Assembly: GCA_003008705.1 (NCBI GenBank)
Contig: PDUO01000038.1
Coordinates: forward strand, 124,001 to 188,000
Reading direction: 5' to 3'
DNA from: Pezicula radicicola
Lineage: Eukaryota > Ascomycota > Leotiomycetes > Helotiales > Dermateaceae
DNA: 64,000 bases
Below are positions 10,962 through 21,900 of this stretch, in pieces. A model generated the notes under the pieces. The model saw nothing but the letters and a program-made list of their open reading frames with translations, was not told where the DNA came from and made no database searches. The translations under genes were made by a program, and so were the position numbers. Each line of letters starts with the position of its first letter. Position 1 is the first letter of the stretch.

Positions 10962-13070
10962 CTAAATTATCGTAACAACCCTTCTACACTTAGGATTCGC
11001 CCAAGATTTCCAAGCCCCCTTAACCGACGTCTCAAAAAGACCAATCCTAGTAAACGACCCCTGATCACTCGATTCCATCAACACCAAAGCAATCGTGGAT
11101 CTCATCTTCTTCGACCCATTAACAGGTCCCTCCCTCAAAAGCATAAGCCAAGTAATATCAAGCATCTCTTCACTCAGATCCTCAATTTTATCTACAAAAC
11201 TTGGCCAGGTGAGATCATGCGAATGGTCGTCGAAATAAACTCGCTGCCCATGCTGAAAATCGGTGTGAGGGAATTCAGAGACCCGTATCATGGAGGCTTC
11301 AATCTTCGCCTTCAGATATTCATGAACCCCATCTGAAGCCATTTCATTAACACATTCAAGAAGTACGGCACTCGAAGCCCTCGAAGTCCCAACATCATAC
11401 CGAATATCAAATTCAATAGGTCCATCAATACTTGCCCAAGACCAAGAAGGAGCACGATATTCGGTCAGAGGAGGATAGGGTCCTTGGTTCGATAGACTAC
11501 GATCACGACGCCAGGCTAAAGAGGGAATGAATTGGCTCTTCCAAATCCCGAAATAGTATTCATCGGACCACGCTTCTTTGAATTTTTGAGCTATACCTGC
11601 TAAGGCTGGGAGACGATCAGAGGCTACGGAGAGACGACGTCTTGTGTAGTTTTCTACTAGGGATCTCCATGTGCGATAGCGTTCGGCCACTGCAGTTGGA
11701 TCATTCTTTTTGAGTGAATCGTGATCTGGATTAACGATAGCTGCTGGTAATCTTCTGAATGCGGAGAATGGGAGGTCAGGATTGTCGTGTTGGTAGCTCA
11801 CGTGGGTTGTACGGGGACGTCTCATAGGATTTGATTGGCATTGCCATATAGCCTCTGTGTTTGTATAAAGTAGCATCCGAGGGGAGAGTAGGTTTTCCTG
11901 TAGGCACCACGCTCGTGTATACAAAGGCTCATGCCAGAGATCGGGAGATGTTTGCGGTGAGATTCTGACGTTTCCCATTGCTCCATCTGGGCACCGATAC
12001 GGAAGATCGACTTGTAAGAGGGGTTTTGATTTGAGAAACCCATCTGCGACACTGGAGCCACTGACTGAGGCGACTGTCAAAGCCGCTTTCGTATATATGT
12101 CACCCATTTTATTTATTTCCTTAGCCTTATCTTCTGCGTTATCTTGAATGATACAGAGAGCATCAATCCATAGATATCTGAAACCGAGGTTTCTTGTTGT
12201 CACTATGGCGTCTTTGAAGGTTTGTGGCAACTTTGAGACGTCGATCCTTTCTTTGTGAGACTCAAAATTGGCAGAATTCGTTGTAATGAACGGTGTTGTT
12301 CCCCAGCAGTAGCTAAGTGCAATATATTTTTCAGACATATTGTGAGGATGGAAGAGCTTCACATCATCTCCGGGAAAAGCTGCCACATCGATGACCCTTG
12401 TAGGCATAAAAGTTTCCTTGCCTGCGAATAGAGATTCTTCGTGCCTCTCAAGACATTCTGTCAACCAAGCTCGAATCAATTTAGTAGTGTGCTCATCCCT
12501 AAGATTAAGCGACGCTGGTCTCTGTGATATGTACTTCGCCGCAGGATCATCTGCAAACAAGTCAACAACGACAAGTTTAGAAGTTACAAAATTGGAAGGT
12601 CCCTAACCAGTAAGAGCAGAAACCGACAAAATCAGACTGTATTGTTCAGCTTCAGTTGAGAAGTACAACGAATCAACGTCGTCATGTACAGCAAACCCCG
12701 TTTCCCAGTCCGGCTGCTCGACCCTAGATGCACCAGCAAATAGAATCAAACCAGCTTCCAGTCGCCTTGGATCGGGGTTGGGATCTTGCAAGTGCAACAT
12801 ACGACATAATCCACAACCACGATTGGCACTCTTCTCCAAATAACCTATCCCATAACTCAACCCTTTCTTGGAGTAAAGGGCATCCGTATAATCCTCGTTT
12901 ACAAACAAAGACTCGCATTGTGGGCAAAGCTGTGGGTTCTGCCTAGCCGAGAGGCCTTGTTTGTAGCATTTCTCGCAAACATTGACATTTTCGAATGTGA
13001 CGGATGCTTTGTTCAATGCACACCACTTGCAGGTGGTAAAAGACTCCGGTGACAGTAAATCTCCTTCCAT
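10962..13070 (-). CDS. HET-domain (heterokaryon incompatibility) protein with N-terminal Cys-rich region
   Basis: Two exons, 13070-12608 and 12550-10962, joined by a 57-nt GT-AG intron (GTTAGG donor), give 683 residues. The HET core spans about residues 230-380 with its usual blocks: IALSYCWG, then FRYLWIDALCIIQD, and later RAWCLQENLLSPR. HET domains are TIR-like and trigger fungal cell death after allorecognition. The N-terminal 60 residues hold three CxxC pairs (CKWC, CEKC, CPQC), a possible zinc-binding motif, followed by GCGLCRML, which commonly precedes HET. I chose the Met at 13070 because the sequence upstream is hydrophobic and unlike the family; an in-frame Met at 13289 would add 73 residues. 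No stop or frameshift is seen. It is convergent with the MFS gene. Confidence 0.88.
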
Positions 13071-13812
13071 ACCTGTGGAGCCACTCGTTGGGAACAGGTA
13101 GTATAAAGCTACCCAGTAAACGAAACAAAGGCAATCCAAGTCGATAAATGACAAGAACAATGGAGTAATTGAAGCAAGAACAGCCTTGTTATCAAGACGA
13201 TATATATCCCAAAAGGAGGTCTTGAGATTCCATTTCCAAAAATAGAACGCTGAAACAGCTAAGTGTGACTGAATGCAGGAACGAGGCACAAAAAATGTGA
13301 CATGTCAAAAATGAGGTGGTTAAGCGAGGGAGCTAATCCCGATTAGGATATATAAAATGCTTCGTCACATGATGGTAAGATGCTGAAAAACTACATAACT
13401 AGCAATTACTTATGAGGCTATTAACAGCGTTCTGCGACTAATTTCACTAAGTAACAATTACCTTTCAATCAAAATTTGAACACTAAATGTGCTCTATTTT
13501 TATTCTAGGTAGGCTGCCCAATCCTACAATTAAGGTGCAAACTTGGAAACTGAACTCTATTACAAACTTTCCCATTAAGCAAGAACAATGGCGATAGATT
13601 GCATGTACACATATTTTAGTATTATGAAATTAACATTCAATTGCCGTGTCGCTGTAAGAATAGCAGGTGAAAATAAGTATCCGGTAAATAAGCGAGCTTG
13701 TACAATACTCAGCACCGTCCACTTCGAAAAACATCTCAATTTATCAAGAAAACACAAACGCAGAGTATCATCAAATCTACATCGGGATAACATAATTACG
13801 AAGTCACAACAC
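13071..13812. other. Intergenic region between HET and coiled-coil genes
   Basis: Both neighbours are on the minus strand, so this holds the HET promoter and the 3' end of the coiled-coil gene. A TATAAA-like box lies just upstream of 13070. Open frames here have no coding character. Confidence 0.4.
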
Positions 13813-15715
13813 CTAAACCCTTCGACTATCAAGCCACACTACCCCCTTTGCCCAGACCCGTCCCTTGTGGTAGTCTTCGCCTTCATCTGTACCAAATACT
13901 CGCAAGAGAGGATGCACCATCACAGTAACTGGCATACCCTTTAGCTGATCCTCATGCTCGTCATATTTTACAAGATTATCCGGATCGAAGTCTGGGCTCT
14001 CAGCATCGAAAGTCAAATGGTGTATTTCATGTAAAGTGACACATTTCAGTTCAGTTCTTCTTGTCCACAAGTTGTATGAAATGCTCGCTGCTTCCCGACA
14101 AATATTTTCGAGCTTGGTTGTGTAGTCGATCTTGGATTCATTATCAATCAGATGGCGTGCTGGTCCGTTTAGAAAATCTGTAGCTTGCCTGTTCGCATGC
14201 TGGGCAATCAATCCTTCGGTTATACTACGAATCTTTCTTTCCGCGTCTGAATTGTCATTTCGAAGTGGAGGCATCCATAATCGTAAGGTTTGAGAGCGCC
14301 ATATATGAGCGTCTTGCTGGTTTGCTAGAACAATCAGCACATGGCAAACTGCGTATAAAAATCGACTTACCATCTTGTGCCCGTTGATACATCCCTTCCA
14401 GTATGCCCTCTGGCATAACCTTGGATGAAGTTTCCACATAATTACTGCCAACAAAGAAAAATGGAGTCCGAAAGAAGCTCGTATAAACACTGTGGGCGAG
14501 GAGGGCATTTAAGAGTAGCATTGGAGCTCTAGCTGTCCAGGATAACGCGGAGGGAAGTTGATTATTCTCAAGGAGAACTACATGCGTCAGATTATCGATC
14601 AAATCTCTTGAGTCTGTTTGCTCAAGTGACGACAACAGTGAAATGTCTTTAACAGACGTCCCTTTTGCCCAGCTTCTCATGTCTCTCTTCAGCCTATTAA
14701 GGTCGTCAACAACTTTTCCTTCGTCCTTGGGAAGCCAACGTGCAGATTCCATCTGTTTGAACGATGCTTCTTGTTGTTTGCGAATGTAGGCGTCATATTC
14801 CTGTCGTATTGTACACCTCTCTGACTCGCTTTCATGAAGTCTAGCTTGTAACACGTGTATCTTCTGGTCTTGATCGTGTCTAATTTGCCTGACAGAGGAT
14901 TCAAACCTCCTTTCCCTCTCATTCCACTCATATTCTTTGGCTTCAAGAATCTCCTGAAATTCTCGCCTCATTTTCGTGGTATCATCCAGACATTTAGAGA
15001 TTTGATCACTCGCTCCATCGGTTCCGTGAAACTCGTCCGATTGATACACGGTGTGGTTGTCTATATCATACCTGGAGGGTGATTTGAAACGCGATGGCAA
15101 TAAGTTACCGATTTTTTTGAAGAAGCTGGTAGGTTCTTTGGGAGGTGTAGCATGGTGAGCTCGGTGGTCATTAGCCCGTCTTGTTGGGGACAACTTATTT
15201 TGGATGCCTGGAACATTCTGACGAGTACTACCAAGATATGCAGTATCGGCGGCGTGTCGTATTGACATAACTCCCTCCGAGATATATCGTGATGGGACGT
15301 CAGAAAGATCAAGTACCTCAGCCTCAGACTCAGCCTCAGCCTCAACCTCAACCTGTGAGTTTGAATTTTTGTGCCCCGAATCAAGTTCAAAGAGAGTCTC
15401 GTTTACAGCTTCTAGAGTTTCGCCAGTCTTATGAGGTACGTTTGGCGATAGTGATTTAGAGTCTGTTAATTCTCGAGAGGATGGTAATGGATTGCCAATC
15501 GTGATTTGGCTTCCCTCTCGGGAATTTCGAGTCGAGGACTTCCGGTGTGCCGTTGCCATTTTTTGTATGTGTTCCTCTATGTTATCAGATGCGCAGGATT
15601 TGCGTTTGCTACTTTGAGTAGTTTTCATTGTTGAAGACATCTGACGTTGAGCGGCTGCCAATCTGGAGTGTGTTTGATCTCTGTTCATAGACGGGAATAA
15701 CTTCAATATCAGCAT
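13813..15715 (-). CDS. Hypothetical coiled-coil protein
   Basis: Two exons, 15715-14371 and 14312-13813, with a 58-nt intron (GTAAGTCG donor), give 614 residues. I do not recognise the family. The first 240 residues are polar, Ser-rich and low in hydrophobics, with a short acidic repeat of Glu, Ala and Val; about residues 245-330 are charged with heptad-like spacing, as in a coiled coil. The second half has hydrophobic helices and a C-terminal segment that could be folded (ICREAASISYNLWTRR). Start at 15715 is the first Met of the frame; the Met nine codons later is equally possible. It shares an upstream region of about 400 bp with the divergently transcribed Hsp70-like gene. Confidence 0.6.
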
Positions 15716-16111
15716 CCACCCAAGCAGAAATTGGGAACTCTCTAAATTACATACAAGCCAGGGATCAACTTCCGCTTGGGGAAAAGCCGGTCACCTACCT
15801 GAGCGCCTTGAAACTTGCAGGCGCGGTGCACCTGCAGCTAAGCGCCCGGTGTGTAGGGCGGCGCAGTTGCCCTCTGTTTGAGAAATCCAACACTCAGGCC
15901 TGTAGAAAAATCCCAGCCCACTGCAGCTTGCAGCCTACATGTGAATCAAGCCCCTACCGAATTCAACATCACCTGGCCTCAACGAGGCTAGCACGTAAAA
16001 ACGCCGCCTCCCCCTAAGTGCTCTTCTTGGGATTTTGAACGGCACGTATGAAATAGCAACAAATCCCACTTCACATGCCAGTTCGACGCTGCCTCCATCA
16101 CTGCAACAAAT
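15716..16111. promoter_or_regulatory. Divergent intergenic region, coiled-coil gene and Hsp70-like gene
   Basis: About 400 bp separate two start codons facing away from each other, so both promoters should lie here. The sequence is more GC-rich than other gaps. I see no clear heat-shock element. Confidence 0.4.
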
Positions 16112-18350
16112 ATGGCTGCTTCCAGCAGTCGACACAAAATCATCGTGGGAATTGATTACGGCACCACTTTCTCAGGTAAGTTGCTCACTCTACGCTTGAA
16201 ATTATACCCGTGCGGATTATTTTCATAGGCGTGAGTTATGTGACAACAGATAAGAGCGATATAAGCGACATAAACATCATCTCAGCGTGGCCTGGAGAGC
16301 AACATTCGTCATTGAAAACCCCAACGAGAATCGCTTACGCGAGAGAAAACCCCCAAATTCAAAGCAACAAGTGGGGATTTGAAGTCTACCCAAAACTCAT
16401 TTCTTACTCATGGACAAAACTTCTGCTTGACAAGAGTGCTGCACGAGCAGAGCATGACGATCCCGCTCTTTCTAATATGGCAGGTCCCGGAATGTTGCAG
16501 TTACCTCATTTTCGCGATGCAGCAGGCGTGTGTGAAGACTTCCTTCGTGAAGTCTACCAATTCGTGTCCCGGAAGCTACGTCGACAAATAACTGATCTAA
16601 CCTTTGAAAACACGCCTATGGAGTGTTGGATCACATTGCCAGCAATTTGGTCGGACGAGGCGAAAGATGCAACTCTGGCGGCTGCAAAGAACGCTGGTTT
16701 CGGGAAAAGAGCTCAGGATGAGGTTTTCACAATTGCTGAGCCAGAAGCGGCTGCGATAGCAACGTTGAAAATGTTTTCGGGACCAAATGTTTTGAATCCC
16801 ATCAAGGTTTGCCTATATCTGATATCACTTTACGAAAGATGCTGATGAACCTAGCCCGATGACAAGATCCTAATCTGCGATTGTGGTGGCGGCACGGTCG
16901 ATATCACAACATACACAATCACTCAGGTATCACCACTTTTAACCTTCGATGAACTCTGTACTGGTGCGGGTAAGTCTTTTCATTTTCAAAAGAATTTTTC
17001 CCTGGAAGAGAAAGCTCAAATGTTCTTATTATACAGGTGGCAAGTGCGGATCGACTTACATAGACCGGAATCTACACACCCTTCTTTCTAAGCGATTCGC
17101 TTCGAGCTTTGACAATCTTTCAAATGCACTGAAAGGTCCTGGTAGTAAATTAATGTTATCTTTTGAACAGCACAAGCGAGATTTTGGGCTTAGTGATGAT
17201 CGAGATATACGAGAGCTCGGCCCGGTCAGGTTAGATGTTCCAGACTCAGAGTACTATGATGAGGAGGAACGTGTGGTCAAGCTCACATAGTAAGTCAGTT
17301 GAGGCTACCACCATCATCAATCTAACACATCTTCAGCGAAGATATGCAAAGCCTTTTCGATCCGGTAATCGCTAAGGTTACAAACTTAGTGGGTGAACAA
17401 GTGAAAGAGGCAGAAGAGAGGAAAAATGCCATTATTAACGTATTGTCTCACCCCTCGTGGAGAAATTTTGATGAAAATGATATACTGACCGCTTCCAAAA
17501 ACCAGCGCATTATTCTTGTGGGAGGATTTGCCGAGTCACCCTACCTCAATAACGCTTTGGAAGAATGGTGTTGGCGTAATGGTGATATCACTTTGTTATG
17601 TCCTGAATACCCGCAAGTTGTTCTTCTCAGCCGCTAGCCTTTCAGCCGCTGATATCTTTTCCAGTCAATCTGCTGTTGTGCGCGGCGCAGCGCTGCGAGG
17701 TCTTGAAGGTATTGCACCTCGCGTGAAACATGCTCTGAGGCATTACGGTATTGCCTTGGACATGCCTTTTCGGGAAGGCATCGACCCCGAGGAAAATGCT
17801 TACCTTGATCCACTGGATAATAGGAAGTTTTGTCGTAAGAGGGTGGAATGGTTGATTTTAAAGGCAAGTCAGGAAGGGACTTTGAAGATTTATTTCTTCT
17901 TCAATTAGCTAACAACAAGCCTATTCAGGGAGAAGAAGTAATCCAAGGAACTTACAGAACCGTAGCTAGCTGCAGCAGATATGAACCTGGTGTTGACAAC
18001 TATTTTCGAATAGGTTTATATTCATGCTCGTTAATGAATGCCCCCGAGTACTCTACTCATCCCCGTATGCTACTCTTTCGAAAGGAACCTACTAATGAAA
18101 ATTCCGAACTCGTCACTGATTAGATACAGGGATTGACGAAGTTGGCGTAATAGAATCAACATTTCCTGCCGACTTCAACTATGGCCCTCAAACCGAATGC
18201 AGATATAACCCTAGGCTGAATAGAATTGTACACGAATTCCCCTTTGACGTCAAGGTAGTGTTTGGAAACACAGGGACCAACCTTACGTTCAAGAATATTG
18301 TGGACGGCAATGTGGTATCGACGGCAGTCATTAAATATGACCAAGGGTGA
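16112..18350 (+). CDS. Hsp70-like ATPase (actin-type ATPase fold) with two GC-AG introns
   Basis: Eight exons inferred: 16112-16175, 16229-16806, 16855-16969, 17037-17289, 17337-17612, 17665-17863, 17929-18064 and 18130-18350, giving 613 residues with no stop. Motifs of the Hsp70 nucleotide-binding fold appear in order: phosphate-1 GIDYGTTFSGV, phosphate-2 ICDCGGGTVDI, and the adenosine motif VGGFAESPYL. The rest resembles fungal Hsp70-like proteins distant from true DnaK chaperones, lacking the canonical substrate-binding domain. Introns 5 (17613-17664) and 6 (17864-17928) fit the frame only with a GCAAGT donor; the nearby GT choices break the frame. Predicted role is ATP-dependent, cytosolic, client unknown. 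Expanded families of this type are common in fungi and sometimes sit near HET genes. Confidence 0.85.
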
Positions 18351-18998
18351 TAATTTGTTCGCGTTCATAGTCATTGAAAATTCGGATGTAGAATAAAATA
18401 AGGAACAATTAAGACCAGACTAAAAAGTGACCCTGCTACAAATTGGGAGAACCATTTTTGGATCTTTTAACTTAGTGTGACTTTCAGCAACTATTTATAG
18501 CTGTACTGATATTTGCTAATGTTAGAAAATAGTGTGCTGCAGAGTTGATGGATGAAGCTGTTCAGACAATTACATTGTTGTAAGTGGTGTGGTCTTACCA
18601 ACGTCTCTAAACTTAAGGCTTTCCATTGGTACCAAACCTATGACTATAAGCAATATCCTGACAGCACCACAGCGCTAGCAGCTCAGTTTCTGGCCCTTCC
18701 CGCACATGAAACGAGATTATAGCACGAATAGCAGAACACCATCAACGAGGCGGGGGATGGCCAAAGGTTTTGGGAGTACATCGACGCGGCAAATGTTACA
18801 TCCCCTCACCAACAAGCGCCCGGTATCAACTTTTGATGCAGGTAGCCAAATAAAGAAGGCAAGGCTCCGATGATCCCCTGCGGCCCCTGCATTCAGAACC
18901 CAGCGGTAACGTCGGGATTCAGCTCCCATAAATCGCTATCCCACAACAGCTTGGTACAGAATGGACAACTGTAGCAAAATTCCCATGAGTTTGTAAAA
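18351..18998. other. Intergenic region
   Basis: The gap lies between the Hsp70-like gene and the NO VEIN-like gene. I see no coding signal, RNA gene or repeat. It should carry the promoter of the latter. Confidence 0.4.
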
Positions 18999-21900
18999 AT
19001 GTCCGATTCAACTAATCTCACCGATGAGCAGGCACACGAGATCGTCCTTTCTATCAGCCGTAGCAAAGGATAGGTACGACCTGAGCTCCGTGAGTCGCAG
19101 AATCCAGAGCATCGAGAGTTGTTGGAAAGTGTTCGAAGCGTCCGAGAAGAACTTGGGGATGTACTTGAGATGTATGCGTTCCTATAAAATAATTCCGTGG
19201 CTTTTTTGCTGATAGTCCTAGACTTGCACAGGACATCTACTCACTGAAGAGTCGCTTCATCCTCGAATTAATCCAAAATGCAGAAGATTGCGAGTTTAGT
19301 CCCGCCACTAATATGCCTTCAATCAGTTTTGATGTTACTCCGGAAAGAATTATTGTAGAATGCAATGAAAGGGGGTTTACCGAGATCGACGTTCGCCAAA
19401 TCTGCCACACAGGCAAGAGCTGGAAGAAAGCAAGACCAGGATATATTGGCGAAAAGGGTATTGGCTTCAAGTCAGTGTTCCAAGCCGCATCGAAAGTTCA
19501 CATACAATCAAGCGCATTTTCTTTCTCATTCGAATATAATGGAGGAACCAGCAGCGAGGAGAAGCTAGGAATCATTACACCTATTCCCGAGGATGATCCT
19601 ATCCCACAAAGCGAGCGCCCACTCACTAGAATGGTCCTTAGCCTGAGCGACAGAATTCCTTATGATGAGTTGGTCTGTCATTTTACAACTATTCCTGACT
19701 CCTTACTGTTGTTTTTGTCCAACCTTAGGGAGATTAAGGTTACGATCCATTTCCCAGATCAGGCGAGGACTACCGTTACTACATTTCGCAAGTCAGAAGA
19801 CGAAGCCGCTGGAGTTTCACGCCTCTTCAAGCTCTCAGAACACTCTAATACTGTAGAGGAATTGCGATATTATGTTTCCAAAACCCTAATATCAGAATTA
19901 CCAGAAGATGCCTCTCGACCCGATATGAACGAATGCGAAGTAGTCTTAGCATTCCCAGTTGATGACCGTGATCGTCCGCGGATATCTATCCAGCATGACG
20001 TCTTTGCATTTCTTCCAGTTTGTCATGTCGGATTCAATGTAAGTGAACTACAAAACTGTTGAATAGCTTAACTAACGATGATAGTTCTTGGTCCAAGCGG
20101 ATTTCATTTTACAAGCCAGTAGGCAAGAAGTCATCGTTGATTCAGCCCGGAACAAGGCCATTATCGCCCACATTGCAGAAGCATTTCGTACAGCGGTACT
20201 TAACTTCTGCAGAATGGACTCTCTTAAGTTTCACTGGGCGAGATATTTGCCTGTTGGAAGAGCTTTTGATTTTAATCCACTATGGAAGAAACTGTCTTCA
20301 GATATTATAGACTTGCTGAAACAGCAGAGAATTCTTTATCCTCACGACCATAACCAGTGCCATCTGCCAGAAGATTTACGAACGTTGCCAACACTGCCAG
20401 TAACCTATCTCGATAGGACTGGATCACCACTGTTTGTGGATCGACCTGGACGAAATAAAAAATATCTTTCTCTACAGTATGACCCAAGAGACGTCACAAT
20501 ACTCAAAACAGCTTTTCATATAAATGATATTGAGGACATCCATATGTTTCATAGGATAAAGCAGGACCTAGAAAGTTCTACGTCGAAAATGAAGGGCGTT
20601 GAGACCGACGCTGACTGGCATAGTCGTGCAGCTGACCTTATAACGTATATTTTGGAACGGTCCCCGGATGTTGGAAGAATGATGACACATGAGTTAGATT
20701 TAATTCCCTTGAATGATGGGCGCTGGGTGACAGCATCAACTGAAGAGTTATTTTTCCCCTCTCAGCATGGACCTAAAATCCCTGAAGACTTGGTGGTGAC
20801 GATACATCCTGAAGCAGTAAGAAATCCTTCGCGAAAGACAATGTTTGCACGTTTTGGGGCTATTGAATGTCCACCTGGGAGAGTCATAAATCAACTTTGG
20901 ACATCCTATTTGCAACAAGATGGAGCATCCGGCTTGGCTGCGTCAAAAGCCCATCTCGGCTATTTATACTGGCACTGTGCAGACATCGAGAATGCCAGAT
21001 TTGAAAGGCTCTGGCTTTACGATGATCGTTTACACAGGGTCACTTCCAGACAGAAGGTTATATATCTACCATCCGAAGACGAGTATGGTCCTCGGGAACT
21101 ATTAAAAGCCGTGCAGGACTACAGAAGCCCAAGACGATTGATACCTGAATGTCCTGTATCGTTTGTCAATCCTGAGTATATAGAACTGTTCCGTTCATCC
21201 ACTAGGCGGCATGATTTATCTTGGTTGGAGTGGCTTCAAACGGTTCTTGGAGTTCGTCGTATACCACGGCTAAAATACGACGCAGGCTCATTATCACCAG
21301 AATTTCGCCACATTATTCAGTTCCGGCCAGAGAAGATTATAGGAACTTTGAAAATCTATTGGGCTACTTACAGGAGATTGATGAATAATGCCATTGAGGA
21401 CGAGATATCCCGAGCAGAAGTTACATGTTTGCATGCCCCGCCAGCAGTGCTGTCACGCACTTACTTCCCATTGCCAAATTTAACACAAAAAGCTCAGGAA
21501 CTTGGAGTTCTTCAAGATTTCCCGTTCCTAGATATCCCAGGTCTTTCCGAAGAAGCCAGAGCATACGAAGAATGGAGTTTCCTCGCGAGATTTGGCATCA
21601 GGTTTGACGCCAATCTTGCTTTCTACTGGGACATTTTACGACTGCACGAAGCCCGAAGGCATCAGTCGTGGAACGGCGACACCAGAAATAGTATTCTGAA
21701 GACTTACGAACTGATTTCAGATCACTACAACGTGATGAATCGGGACATGCTACTGTAAGTCGCATTCCACATTGCCGTAAGTATAACATTAAGCTGATCA
21801 ATTACAGAGAGGCTTTTGATCGAGATGGCCTAATATTAGATCCATGCGCTTTTCAACCAAATTGCACAGCATTCAGGTGGCTTGAACCACAAGATTGCGT

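Noticed and set aside
13071..13289. Upstream extension of the HET protein.
   Set aside because: Hydrophobic, unconserved-looking residues precede the Met at 13070, which directly begins the Cys-rich region.
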